Below, piece by piece: positions 45,564 through 55,111 of a stretch of 64,000 bases of DNA. Origin of the DNA: Nitrospira sp. MA-1 (GTDB taxonomy: Bacteria > Nitrospirota > Nitrospiria > Nitrospirales > UBA8639); contig JAQJDB010000007.1 in NCBI GenBank assembly GCA_032139905.1, forward strand, positions 248,001 to 312,000. The letters run 5' to 3'. The translations under genes were made by a program, and so were the position numbers. Within the stretch, counting starts at the first letter, position 1, and the number at the start of each line of letters is the position of its first letter. The notes beneath the pieces were generated by a model. It was not told where the DNA came from and made no database searches. It saw only the letters and a list, made by a program, of their open reading frames with translations.

Positions 45564-46592
45564 CTATTGCCCAAGTTGTGTAAGCAATTGTTGGATTCTG
45601 GCGTCTTTTCCGCCAAGGTCAAGGTATTTCTGGTAGTGGATTCGTGCTTGAGGAAGATCCTTCTTGTGGAATTCGTAAAAGGCACCAAGATTGAAATGGC
45701 CTTCCAGTGAATCTGGTTGCAAAGCGATTCCTGTTTGATATGCTTGTTCTGCCTCCACGAGCTGATGGTTTCCTGCGAAGAGGACTCCGAGATTGAGAAA
45801 GGCCTCGGCATCCTGAGGCTTGAGTTCGCTGACGCGTTGGAAATGTTCAATGGCCTCTGGTAGGTTCCCTTGTTGTTGGTAAAGAAATCCAAGATTGGCG
45901 TGGGCTTCCGAATTGTCAGGATTGGCCTGAATGACTTCTTGGTAAGCATGTAAGGCCTGTGAGGGTTGATTCTGCCGTTCCGCAATCCGGCCCAGCAACA
46001 ACCATGCGTCTGTCTGGTGAGGGTGGTGTTCTGTCAATTGGGTAAGGAGGAGCTGTGCTTGGTCAAAATCTTGAGCTTGCATAAACCGGGTAGCTAGATG
46101 ATAGAGCGCTTCTTCCTGGAAGGGTTGTTGAGTGAGAATTGTCTGGTATTCCTGAATAGCCTGATTCGTGAGTTCTCGCTTATCCAATAATTTCGCGAGT
46201 ATGAGGCGGGCCTCCCAAAAACGTGGATAGATAGCGAGCGCTTGCTGAGCGGCTTTTTGAGCTTCTTCTATTTGATCTTGCTTGATAAAGAGTAACGCCA
46301 AATCATACTGCCCTTGAGCTAAATTCGGGTTGAGGCGGATGGCCTGTTGAAGGGCAGAAATTGCGCGTTCAGGTTGTTGGGTCAGTTGAAACTCCACCAA
46401 GCCATACAGGTGATGGGCTTCGGAAAAACCAGGAAATTCCTGGATGGCCTGTTCGAGTAAGGATTGGGCGGTCTTGAAGTCCTGATTTTCCACGGCTGAA
46501 AGAGCATCACGATAAAGGTTTCCCGCCTGGTGCCCCAACGCTGGCAAGGGCCAAAGGAAGATAAGGCATAGGAATATTCTTTGCCACTTCAT
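45564..46592 (-). CDS. Exported TPR-repeat protein
   Basis: A 342-residue protein with a signal peptide ending PLPALG and about nine TPR units (for example NQDFKTAQSLLEQAIQEFPG, EAHANLGFLYQQQGNLPEAI, ADAYEFHKK-like spacing in the last unit). Pro-type TPR residues (A..NLG..Y...G....A...) are regular throughout. It probably scaffolds an envelope complex. ATG 46592 is preferred since it begins the signal; no strong ribosome binding site is visible. Confidence 0.8.
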   Translation of the reverse strand: MKWQRIFLCLIFLWPLPALGHQAGNLYRDALSAVENQDFKTAQSLLEQAIQEFPGFSEAHHLYGLVEFQLTQQPERAISALQQAIRLNPNLAQGQYDLALLFIKQDQIEEAQKAAQQALAIYPRFWEARLILAKLLDKRELTNQAIQEYQTILTQQPFQEEALYHLATRFMQAQDFDQAQLLLTQLTEHHPHQTDAWLLLGRIAERQNQPSQALHAYQEVIQANPDNSEAHANLGFLYQQQGNLPEAIEHFQRVSELKPQDAEAFLNLGVLFAGNHQLVEAEQAYQTGIALQPDSLEGHFNLGAFYEFHKKDLPQARIHYQKYLDLGGKDARIQQLLTQLGQ

Positions 46593-46640
46593 GCGTGGCG
46601 AGAAAGTATGCGAGAAATTGCCGTGATTCGGATTGAGCAT

Positions 46641-47512
46641 GAGGATTTTCTTTCAGTCGAAGTGTTGATCCATTGGTCGGATTCAGAAAAGCAAATCTTG
46701 AAAATTGTATCGTATTGTCTACTGATTTGCCAAAATTCGAATCAGAAAAATGGAAGAGGGAAGGGGCTCGGAGCCAGGGGATATTGTCCACCTGACAGGG
46801 AGCCCCGATCAGGGGGAAATTCATTTTTCTCAAGAGTGGGAATATTCTGCCAGTCAGGCAGAAAAGCCCTGTTTTCATGATGAAAGGCAGGGCGTGAATC
46901 ACATCTTCTGGTGTGCAGATTTCAGGTTCCGTGAAGATCGGGATGAAGAGCGGAGGTAGTCGATACCAGGCTCCATCCCGATCGTTCTCCACAGAAGGAA
47001 GAAGGTTTTTCCAGGGGGTCAGGGTTCCCTATCGCACCTTCTATCCAAAAAAACAACAAGTGGTAATATTGGTCAGGATTCCTATGGGTCAGATCATAGC
47101 TGAATCACATAAAAAGGCTACCTGACGTGGAGAGAGTATAGGAATAGCCACAGAAATCGTCTACAGATCGTTGCTCATGTATGCAACACATTTCCCAATG
47201 GGTTTAGAAAATTTGTCCGTGGTCATGTGAAAATAAAAAATCTCGAAAAATCGAATAGTCAGAAAATTCGTATGTGGTCAATGGTCAATTCGTCAAAGTG
47301 TCGCGGTCGTAAATAAGGGGCCTTTGCCGCAAGGACCTTATATGAGCTTGCCGTTGGCTTTGTTCATCGGGTAAAGAATTATGCATTCACGTTTCTTCCT
47401 GTGAATGGCATAATGGATTATGACAAACAGTGTATTAGAAGACGGAGCCGGGAGGACCGTGAGGAAAAGGCTGCAGTATGGTTGGTACGTTATTAATCAA
47501 AGGAGGAAAGGC
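46641..47512. other. Intergenic region with inverted repeats, no gene seen
   Basis: Two structures stand out. GCCCTG...TTTCAT/ATGAAA...CAGGGC lies at about 46865-46893. A perfect 10-bp pair GATCGGGATG (46936-46945) and CATCCCGATC (46974-46983) follows. Open frames across the region look accidental. The smbP promoter should be in the last 150 bases. Confidence 0.45.
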
Positions 47513-47866
47513 ATGAGCAGTACATTCTCTACATTCATTCGAATTGTCGGTTGTGTTGGAGTATTGGGCTTTTGGGCAGTTCCGGCTGTCACATTGGCGG
47601 AAGGCGATAAACATTTGTATGAAGCGATCGGACATGCCGGTGAGGCAAAAGCTCATGGAGAAATGGGGCATGCCGGTGAAGCCACCAAGCATGCGCAGGA
47701 GGCCCTTTCGCATGCCGATGCTGCCAAGCAAGAAGGTGGCAATGCCCATGTCGGTGAGGGCATCAGTCATCTCGGCGAAGCGGTGGACCATGGCAAACAG
47801 GGACATGGCGAGGTTGCGGCCGAACATAGTGAGGAAGCCTTGAAGCACCTCCAACAGGGCCATTAG
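47513..47866 (+). CDS. smbP: SmbP-like small metal-binding protein
   Basis: A 117-residue exported protein. AGGAGG precedes ATG 47513; the frame opens at 47420. The signal peptide ends near PAVTLAEG. The mature part is built of imperfect seven-residue repeats rich in His and Ala (HAGEAKAHGEMGHAGEATKH; HAQEALSHADAAK; HVGEGISHLGEAVDHG). This matches SmbP of Nitrosomonas europaea, a periplasmic four-helix protein that binds copper and other divalent metals. It lies beside a presumed metal-acquisition cluster. Confidence 0.85.
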   Translation: MSSTFSTFIRIVGCVGVLGFWAVPAVTLAEGDKHLYEAIGHAGEAKAHGEMGHAGEATKHAQEALSHADAAKQEGGNAHVGEGISHLGEAVDHGKQGHGEVAAEHSEEALKHLQQGH

Positions 47867-48053
47867 ATCGTTCTCCTCTTTACCTTTTGAGAGGAAATCA
47901 AAAGGAAGGCTTGGTCAGTGGTATCTGACTCCATCCCAATCATGCTTCCGTACATATTGGATGTAGGCCAATCAGGTTGCCTTCTGCTCTGGTGAGGGGG
48001 GCACTCGGGCCTCCCTCACCCATGACCCACCTTACGAAAACCCCATTGATTAA

Positions 48054-50369
48054 CTAGAACACCCCGATTGTCACGCCTCCATAGAACGATCGCCCATACC
48101 CGGCAAAGAACAATTGCTTATTGGCATCGGGTGTTGAGTCTGACACGACCTGGCCGGATGCCGCGTAGGTTTTATCGGCGATGTTGTTCACTTCGAAAAA
48201 GAATTTAGCAAAGCGAACCCAATCATTGTTGAAGGTAAAGGTCTTGTGAAGATTGACGTTCATAATCCAGTAGGAAGGAATTCCCACGGTATTGCCATTA
48301 TTTAGAAAATAGCTATTGTAATAATTGGACTCGATCCAGGCACCCCAATCGTTTTTCGCATCATCATACATGACCTTCATGTTCAGGACATCCGAAGGGA
48401 CGTTGGGGACGTCATTGCCGTCCTGTTTGACATCGGTGGCCACGCCATTCACTAGATACCGATCTGTGAAATTGATGTACTTGGCATCAATGTGGGTGTA
48501 CGCACCGTGAAATTGCCAACCGGGTATTGGTCGCCAATCCGCGGACACCTCGACACCCCGATATTCCGAAGAGTCGGCATTGGTGGAGGCTGTATTCGTA
48601 CCTGAAATGTTTTGCGAAATAATTTCATCGCGAAAGAAGATCCAGAATCCCACAAGTTGCATGTTGAAGGTTTCATGAAGCCTGGCTTCGTGCCCGAATT
48701 CCACGTTCACATTTTTTTGGGGCTTCAAGTCAAAATTGGAACCTGGAAGACCCGTGATGGGATTGCGAGTCAAATTGCTGAATTGCGGGATGCCATATCC
48801 GGTGGAACCTCTGATCCAATGCCGAAAGCCTTCTCGGGGCCTCCACGTCAGTGACATTTCGGGCGCCCAATTATAGTAGGTCTTTGTGGTGTTTGGACGG
48901 CTGGAGACCACCCCATTGGTATAATTAATCGTCTGGATGCTTACGATGGACTGTTCGAATCCCAGGCCGGCGGCCACGGTCCAATTCGGTAGGAAGGTCA
49001 GTTCTTCTCGGAATCGTCCCCCGACATTTCGAATGGTCCCCCGGTTATTCTGGATCAAGTTGCCTCGCGTGCCTTGACCGTCATCCAAATTCTGGAAGGT
49101 CTGACCTTCCTGTTCCATGTTGTTGATGAAGAACCCGAGATAGCTGTTTAACGGCATGCCGGCGATCTGACCGGTGTGTCGCAAATCAGTATAATGTTTC
49201 CAGTTGGTATTCACATTATCGAAAACTTGATTAAAGTACTGGTTAATATCCTTGACGTCATAATCTCCTTCTGTCGTCAAGATGAGGTTGGGTGTCAACT
49301 GCCGTTCATACATTAATCCGATAATAGTGCGGCGGTCGAGGCGAGATTGATCCCTGGCTTTCGCTCCATCTCCCGCCTGACGATCGTTTGCATTAAATTG
49401 GCTTTTGGTGAGCCGGGTCGGCACCTTCGTATCAAGCCAGTTGGTGATGGCTTTGACGTAAAGACTCTGTTTTTCGTCAATGGTGAAACGGAAATTTAAA
49501 TTCAACGTCTGGGTGTTATAGCCACTGTGATCGATATACCCGTTTTCCGCGGCGTTACTGGCAAATAATGATACATCAAGATTCTTCCAGTGTTGACCGA
49601 AAGCGCCAGCCTGTTTGTTATATCCGTATGATCCTCCGGCAAAGAACCCTTCGACTCCATTGATGTCACTTCCCCGTCGGGTTTTAAAATGCACCATTCC
49701 GCCCAAGGCATAATTATCATACAGTGAGGACGCCGCCCCACGGATCACTTCAGTCGATCTCATGAACCACGGGTCTTGTATATCGAGTCGTGACAATCCG
49801 TCCGACTGCGTTTGTTGAAAACCATCTTCATAGACTTTGATATCCCGGATGGCGAATGCTGTTTTGACTCCGGAGCCTCGAATGGAAATACTGAAGTCCC
49901 TGGGGCCATTAGCCTGGCGGAGCACCACACCGGGAAGAGATTCCATGGATTCTTTCATGGTTCGGGTCGGTTGGGAATCGGTTTCCGATTGAGGGGTAGA
50001 GGACATCGTCAGGCCTTCCGGCCGTTTTAATATCCGGGTACTGACGATACTCATCTCTTCCAATGTCACCACTTCCTCCTCCTGGAGGGCCTCCTCTGTC
50101 TGGCGTTGTTCATCGGTTTGTTGGGAAACAGGTATTTGTTGTAATTCGCTCAGTTGTTTCCTGATTTCATTAAGTCGGGCATTGACGCGATCGAGTTCTC
50201 CCTCCAGGTCCTGTTGTTGCTGCAGGAGAATTTCTTCTGACGGGATAGGGCTGTCACTTGATTCAGCGAAAGTCGGAGCGGAGACACTAAGCGTTAGCGG
50301 AACGCTCAAGATTAATACGAAAAAACCCCATGGCCAATTCCATGAACGGACAGAAAGCAATCGTTTCAC
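48054..50369 (-). CDS. TonB-dependent outer-membrane receptor with N-terminal coiled coil
   Basis: A 771-residue receptor. After the signal peptide, residues about 40-75 form a Gln/Glu-rich coiled coil (EEILLQQQQDLEGELDRVNA, in part). The plug domain follows (ESLPGVVLRQANGPRDFSIS, in part; IRGSGVKTAFAIRDIKVYEDG), then a 22-strand-type barrel ending in GYGRSFYGGVTIGVF with the terminal Phe. The GTG start has AGGAG 9 bases upstream. The plug resembles metal/siderophore receptors; a TonB box may be VVTLEEMSIVSTR. The ligand is unknown. It is last of a minus-strand group with TlpA- and BNR-type genes. Confidence 0.9.
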   Translation of the reverse strand: MKRLLSVRSWNWPWGFFVLILSVPLTLSVSAPTFAESSDSPIPSEEILLQQQQDLEGELDRVNARLNEIRKQLSELQQIPVSQQTDEQRQTEEALQEEEVVTLEEMSIVSTRILKRPEGLTMSSTPQSETDSQPTRTMKESMESLPGVVLRQANGPRDFSISIRGSGVKTAFAIRDIKVYEDGFQQTQSDGLSRLDIQDPWFMRSTEVIRGAASSLYDNYALGGMVHFKTRRGSDINGVEGFFAGGSYGYNKQAGAFGQHWKNLDVSLFASNAAENGYIDHSGYNTQTLNLNFRFTIDEKQSLYVKAITNWLDTKVPTRLTKSQFNANDRQAGDGAKARDQSRLDRRTIIGLMYERQLTPNLILTTEGDYDVKDINQYFNQVFDNVNTNWKHYTDLRHTGQIAGMPLNSYLGFFINNMEQEGQTFQNLDDGQGTRGNLIQNNRGTIRNVGGRFREELTFLPNWTVAAGLGFEQSIVSIQTINYTNGVVSSRPNTTKTYYNWAPEMSLTWRPREGFRHWIRGSTGYGIPQFSNLTRNPITGLPGSNFDLKPQKNVNVEFGHEARLHETFNMQLVGFWIFFRDEIISQNISGTNTASTNADSSEYRGVEVSADWRPIPGWQFHGAYTHIDAKYINFTDRYLVNGVATDVKQDGNDVPNVPSDVLNMKVMYDDAKNDWGAWIESNYYNSYFLNNGNTVGIPSYWIMNVNLHKTFTFNNDWVRFAKFFFEVNNIADKTYAASGQVVSDSTPDANKQLFFAGYGRSFYGGVTIGVF

Positions 50370-50554
50370 GAGATCATCTCCTTACAAAAAAGATAAATAA
50401 ACCATGCTTAAGCCAACTTGCCTATGCATATGGCCAGCAACTAAGAATGAGGCTTATTGAAGGAATTTTCGGGTGAGATCCAGGTTCGCCCGTATAGATT
50501 ATGTGGAACGAGGCGTGAATCTCCCGCAATTCACAACGGAGCCTTGAGAATCAT

Positions 50555-50893
50555 TTAAGAGAAAAACGAAAAGAGGTTGTGTGGGGGAGCTCTAGCAGAT
50601 TCGTTCGAAAGAGAAGGAAGCGAAGCCGGCAGGGAATAAAGAGAAAGCACGGCGCCAAATTCCTGGAATGGCGAATGCCAGAATGGAGAGGTGGTCAGGG
50701 AGGTTGACGAAAGCTTTCCGATGTGACAAGCCCAGTTGCAGAGAACCCCATGCAGTAGTTTCGTCTTGCTGTGATGGGATTCCGGAGAGTTGTGAGAGAG
50801 GTCCTGCACGGCCATGCAGGCCGTGGATGCCAGGAGCATGGCGAGAAACAGACTCGATGTCAGGAGGGCAATCGGTTGAAACCGCTGGTGCAT
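50555..50893 (-). CDS. Small exported protein with a CNWACH motif
   Basis: A 112-residue protein whose ATG directly follows the stop of the thioredoxin gene, so translation is coupled. A hydrophobic signal (IALLTSSLFLAMLLASTAC) is followed by HHSKTKLLHG and VLCNWACHIGK, a Cys/His cluster that may bind metal. The remainder is Ser/Pro-rich. The shape recalls small DUF2946-like proteins beside TonB receptors, but I cannot assign a family. Confidence 0.6.
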   Translation of the reverse strand: MHQRFQPIALLTSSLFLAMLLASTACMAVQDLSHNSPESHHSKTKLLHGVLCNWACHIGKLSSTSLTTSPFWHSPFQEFGAVLSLYSLPASLPSLSNESARAPPHNLFSFFS

Positions 50894-51415
50894 CTACTTC
50901 GGGTTAAGGAGGTTGTGGATATGGGCGACCGATTCAGGGCTATCCCACTCTCTTGGCCCCATGATTCGTTGGCTCAGGTGTCCATGCGTATCCACAATCA
51001 CCGTTGTGGGAAGATTTCGAACCATGAGCGCTTGAGAGAGTTCTTCCTGTTCATCCAGGAGGACATCGAAATGCAACTCGAGTTGCTGCCAAAATACTTT
51101 GATTTCTTGTGGACGAATATCGGTGGTAACCGCCAATATGGCCAACTGGTCTGGAGGAAACTTTTGACGAAGACGTTCTAACGAAGGCATTTCTTCCTTA
51201 CAAGGGCCACACCAGGTTGCCCAAAAATTCAAGATGAGAACCCGACCGGCTAATTCATTGGAATGCACGGGAGTGCCCTGCAATGTACGGAGCTGGAAGG
51301 CGGGGAGCTTCTGGCTGAGATCGACTCGGCTGAGAGTGAAGGGGACCGAGGAAGGGTTCCCCATGGCAAGGGTTATTCCCAGGATTCCTGAAGCGAGCAC
51401 AGAAAGCGGCGTCAT
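50894..51415 (-). CDS. TlpA/ResA-type thioredoxin-like protein
   Basis: A 173-residue exported thiol-disulfide protein. The start ATG overlaps the previous stop as ATGA. A signal (LSVLASGILGITLAMG) precedes the redoxin fold: LPAFQLRTLQGTPVHSNELAG (in part), LILNFWATWCGPCKEEMPSL with the WCGPC active site, and the cis-Pro in NLPTTVIVDTHG. It probably keeps Cys of the neighbouring periplasmic proteins reduced or aids metal handling. Confidence 0.9.
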   Translation of the reverse strand: MTPLSVLASGILGITLAMGNPSSVPFTLSRVDLSQKLPAFQLRTLQGTPVHSNELAGRVLILNFWATWCGPCKEEMPSLERLRQKFPPDQLAILAVTTDIRPQEIKVFWQQLELHFDVLLDEQEELSQALMVRNLPTTVIVDTHGHLSQRIMGPREWDSPESVAHIHNLLNPK

Positions 51416-52701
51416 GGTATTGGGTGTAATTGAGCCGTCTGCGGGGTGGGAAAAGAAAGAGGCTGGACCACCGTACTCCATGCCGGAAAAACCACTTGCT
51501 CTGACCAGGCAATGACGGCCTGTCCCGCGTCATTCAATGCCACAGCCGGACTTTTGGCTTTCTTCTCATTCACCTTATTCGGGGAACTAAATGTTTGCCC
51601 TCGGTCGAGGGAATAGGTGAACACCACTTCACGTCGCACCGGAGATTGCTCTTCCCATGAGACGAGTAGATGCCCTGCCTGATTCACGGCCAGTTGAGGA
51701 TGATCCGGAAACGTGCCTTTCGACATGTTTAACAAGCGGCGGGGGGTAAAGGTTTTTCCCTGATCATCGGAATATGCCAGATATACACCGGGAGTATCAT
51801 CCGGGCCTTCCGTGTACCAGGTGACATAGAGGCGTCCTTGCTGATCGACTCCCATGGTGGCGGGACGATGTGGGCAACCCTCGAAGACCCATTGATCATG
51901 GCCCACGATGACCGGGGGGGAAAACGATTTCCCGTTATCGGTCGAACGGGATACGACCGTTTCCCTGACCGCTCCGGACAAGACCTTGCGCCAGGCGAGA
52001 TAGACGGTGCCATCAGAGGCAGTGGTCATATGGGTCCGGCAGCAGACACAACTGGATTCGTCAATTTTTAAATTGGGGGAAAGAGTGTGGCCCTGATCTT
52101 GGGAAACGACGGTATAGGTGGCCGGATCTTTTTTCCCTTCTCGGGCATCAAGCCAGGAAATATGAACAGAACCATTCGGGCTCACGGTCAGATTGTCAAA
52201 AGAATGGCCGGTGACGGCCTCGTCGTCGTTGATTTGAACCGGGGGAAGAAAGGTCTTGCCTCCATCAACGGATCGGCTTAGGAGAAGAAGGTTGGCAAAC
52301 GGTTTTCCGCCAGCATTCGGATGAGGGGTGGTCCAGGTTAGGTAGACATCGTTGTTATGGCCTAACGCCAGCGCCGGTGGTTCATGGAGGGAAGCGGCGG
52401 GAGGATTGGAGGGATTGACTTTGGTTGGTTCGGGATACTCTTCCTGTTGAGGTGGAACCTTGAGATAGAAGACTCCCCGCTCTTCCTGCTTTTCCCCACC
52501 CCAGGCGAGGTGCAGTGTCCCGTCTGTATCCAGTTGGGCCATGGGGCCGGTGGTTTGCATGCCCTTATGGTCGATGATGTGTTTAGGTCCGGCCTGAATC
52601 ATCGAGACAGATGGTTCCGCCCCGAGGGCTAAGGATACGACACCTCCCAAGCCAATCGAGAGGACCACGGAAGTGGCTCCAAAAAATACCGGTCTTAACA
52701 T
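51412..52701 (-). CDS. BNR/sialidase-fold repeat protein with Cys-rich motifs
   Basis: A 429-residue exported beta-propeller protein. ATG 52701 has GGAGG 6 bases upstream. After the signal (LGGVVSLALGA), BNR-type repeats recur: RSVDGGKTFLPPV, RSTDNGKSFSPPV, YSDDQGKTFTPRR, YSLDRGQTFSSPN. A conspicuous ESSCVCCRTHM segment and FEGCPHRPA place four Cys and His residues where a metal or haem could bind. True sialidase activity is doubtful. The gene heads a coupled trio with TlpA and the small Cys protein, upstream of a TonB receptor. Confidence 0.85.
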   Translation of the reverse strand: MLRPVFFGATSVVLSIGLGGVVSLALGAEPSVSMIQAGPKHIIDHKGMQTTGPMAQLDTDGTLHLAWGGEKQEERGVFYLKVPPQQEEYPEPTKVNPSNPPAASLHEPPALALGHNNDVYLTWTTPHPNAGGKPFANLLLLSRSVDGGKTFLPPVQINDDEAVTGHSFDNLTVSPNGSVHISWLDAREGKKDPATYTVVSQDQGHTLSPNLKIDESSCVCCRTHMTTASDGTVYLAWRKVLSGAVRETVVSRSTDNGKSFSPPVIVGHDQWVFEGCPHRPATMGVDQQGRLYVTWYTEGPDDTPGVYLAYSDDQGKTFTPRRLLNMSKGTFPDHPQLAVNQAGHLLVSWEEQSPVRREVVFTYSLDRGQTFSSPNKVNEKKAKSPAVALNDAGQAVIAWSEQVVFPAWSTVVQPLSFPTPQTAQLHPIP

Positions 52702-52922
52702 GGGTGCCTCCACAGATATTTGAATGTAGGATGAAAAATGACGTTCATGCTTCCTAAGCGTGAGAGAGGTTATTTCTACCAGAAGGGTGAAAGTCTACGC
52801 TACCTTAAGATGTGGAGTGCTGGCCGCAACCGCACCAGATGCCAATGCATACTACAGTTTTTCTGGAAAAGGACAAATCCGAACATTTTAAAATTGCTGG
52901 AAACGTGACAGCGAGATTGTCT

Positions 52923-54302
52923 TCAGACGCGTTTCTCAAGCCCAAGCCATAGGACAAGTGGAGGAATCCGGCGAATGAGTAGTTTCTCAATAAGCAGTAT
53001 CGATGTCAGGGAAGCGGCAAACAAGGGAAGATAAAGACAGAAGAACAGGAGAAAGATCATGAATCCACATGAAAAGGGTTGGGCTTGAGGCAAGGGAGGA
53101 GCACCCAGTAGTCCCGAAGGACGCCGATGCCACCACATGAGAATCCCGCTTGTAACCACCATGAGGAGACCCCCGGTAGTGAATACCCCCAATACCACAT
53201 TCGGCCAACCAAACAATTGCCCTTCATGAGCCGCTACACCGAAGCCAATTATCCGGTCCAAAACATGACGGTCTTCAAAGTTTTCCCGTTGTAGAACGGC
53301 CCCGGTCGTGGCATCCAACATGACTTTGACTCGTTGTGGACGGTTCTGAGTGTCCGACTTGGCAGTCCAATACCCTTCAATGTGAGAAGGGGGGATTATG
53401 AAGACGGGAGGGGGGAGATCTAGCGCATGAACAGCGGGCAGGAGAATATCGATCGGAGAATAGTCCAAGGGAGGGTCCACAGTGTTAGCGGGAGGAATTG
53501 TCTGACCAATATGGGCGAGATGTTCCCCTGAAAGATCCTTTGGCGTGTTCCGGGAAGTTGCCCCGACCGTCCAATCCTGTTCCACTACAGCCGTTCCGGT
53601 CACACGACGAATCTCTTTTAAATACTCACCCCAGACTTTCGCCCAGGGCAGTCCGGTGACAAGCAAAAACAAAACAAAGAGAGAGATCCAGAAACCTGTG
53701 ACGGCATGAAGATCCCGCCAGAATCCCCGTGAGCCACGGTTCAATCGGGGATACACGATTCCACCAATTCCTTCATGACCACGTGGCCACCACAGGTACA
53801 GGCCGGTGACGATCATGATGATCGTCCAGGAGGCAGCTAATTCCACAAAGACAGAGCCGATATTGCCCATCAGCAATTCTCCATGAAAATGAAACACCAT
53901 CCTGGTAAACCGGTCTTCTTCAGGAATGGTCTTCAGAATTTCCAGGGTTTCGGGATGTACATACACACGAAAGCGTTCCCCCCGATTGTTCACAATGATC
54001 CGGGTCGCGTCATCTTCATTCCTTGGCAGTTCATATGCGGAAAACGTAGAACCCGGGACGGCGTGAAGGGCAGCTTCCACTTGGGCCTGTGCCGTGGCGT
54101 TGGGTCCAGTAAGGAAAAGGCGATCATAGGGCCGGTCGAGCCAGGCATTAATCTGGGGAGTGAATAAATACATTCCTCCGCTAATCGCCAACAACACGAT
54201 AAAGGGAACACAAAATAAGCCGGCATAAAAATGCCAGCGCCAGACCGTCTGATAATCGGGCCAGATCCGAGAGTAAATGGCTGGAGTGAGCTTAGACTTC
54301 AT
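52923..54302 (-). CDS. PepSY-associated transmembrane protein (PiuB type)
   Basis: A 459-residue inner-membrane protein with the PepSY_TM layout. The first helix (FVLLAISGGMYLFTPQINAW, in part) is followed by a periplasmic PepSY-like domain. Helices then occur near GELLMGNIGSVFVELAASWT (in part), WISLFVLFLLVTGLPW and VVTSGILMWWHRRPSG, with C-terminal helices at the end. Conserved His residues in HFHGELL and AAHEGQLFG may ligate haem or metal. Such proteins accompany TonB receptors and are thought to reduce or release imported metal complexes. Confidence 0.85.
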   Translation of the reverse strand: MKSKLTPAIYSRIWPDYQTVWRWHFYAGLFCVPFIVLLAISGGMYLFTPQINAWLDRPYDRLFLTGPNATAQAQVEAALHAVPGSTFSAYELPRNEDDATRIIVNNRGERFRVYVHPETLEILKTIPEEDRFTRMVFHFHGELLMGNIGSVFVELAASWTIIMIVTGLYLWWPRGHEGIGGIVYPRLNRGSRGFWRDLHAVTGFWISLFVLFLLVTGLPWAKVWGEYLKEIRRVTGTAVVEQDWTVGATSRNTPKDLSGEHLAHIGQTIPPANTVDPPLDYSPIDILLPAVHALDLPPPVFIIPPSHIEGYWTAKSDTQNRPQRVKVMLDATTGAVLQRENFEDRHVLDRIIGFGVAAHEGQLFGWPNVVLGVFTTGGLLMVVTSGILMWWHRRPSGLLGAPPLPQAQPFSCGFMIFLLFFCLYLPLFAASLTSILLIEKLLIRRIPPLVLWLGLEKRV

Positions 54303-54477
54303 AGCCGGTCTGAGTGACAGGGGGAAGTAAGGAAAATATCTTCAAAAAAAAGAACAGAGTTGGATTCTTTTTCTCGACCCAACTCTTGATGGTTGTATGC
54401 CGAGTGAAAGGGTTCCTGGTGAACAAGCCGGTGAAAATTCTGAATAATCCTTATTGGCAGGGAAGAAGTTTAAGGCC

Positions 54478-54939
54478 CTAGTGAGATAGGCGATAAACGA
54501 CCGGAAGAGTGATGGCGACTTCTGGTCGGTGGATCTTGTGTTGTAAGGGGAGCGGGCAGGCCAGCCGCACCGCTTCCTGCGCGGCCTGGTCCAAGGGTTC
54601 GTAGCCTGAGCTATCCTGGACGATGACGTCTCTGAGCTGGCCCTCCGCTCCAATCGTCACTCGCAGCAGGACTTTTCCTTCCCATCCGTTGCGCCGGGCG
54701 TCGTTTGGATAGCGATTGAATTCGGTCACCCGATGGCCAAGAGAATCGGCCAGCCAGCTATAGTCGGTATGAATGCGTGAGTCTGTGACGGTTAATTCCG
54801 GGAATGTTTCGACCTCAGGCTGAGCGGAAGATTCCGTTGCCTGGAGATGCGAAGGTAGACACAGAAGACATGCCAAAACGAAGAGGTATGGGATGCGAAA
54901 GGTTCTTGGTACTGGTGGAGAGAGAAGCGTGAAGACCAT
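54478..54939 (-). CDS. Energy transducer TonB-like protein
   Basis: A 153-residue protein with a C-terminal TonB domain (YPNDARRNGWEGKVLLRVTI, GAEGQLRDVIVQDSSGYEPLDQ in part, AAQEAVRLACPLP). The N-terminus (FVLACLLCLPSHLQA) looks more like a cleavable signal than a TonB anchor, and the usual Pro-rich spacer is short. It could be a periplasmic TonB-like partner or a short TonB for the neighbouring receptors. Confidence 0.8.
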   Translation of the reverse strand: MVFTLLSPPVPRTFRIPYLFVLACLLCLPSHLQATESSAQPEVETFPELTVTDSRIHTDYSWLADSLGHRVTEFNRYPNDARRNGWEGKVLLRVTIGAEGQLRDVIVQDSSGYEPLDQAAQEAVRLACPLPLQHKIHRPEVAITLPVVYRLSH

Positions 54940-55111
54940 CGGGTTAAACCTTTCTCGAATAACAAGAGCACCAAAAGAAATCAGGAAAGGAACGAGAGCT
55001 TACTCAAAAGCCAATCACCAATCAATCTATCGGAACCATATGAAGCAGGATTCGTGATGTGAAGGGTTGGACAGTTTGGGTATGGACCGGGGACGAAAGG
55101 CCGCTTTCAAG

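Noticed and set aside
46507-46992. A 161-residue minus-strand frame overlapping the TPR gene start
   Set aside because: It overlaps the TPR gene in another frame and crosses inverted repeats; no signal or family features.
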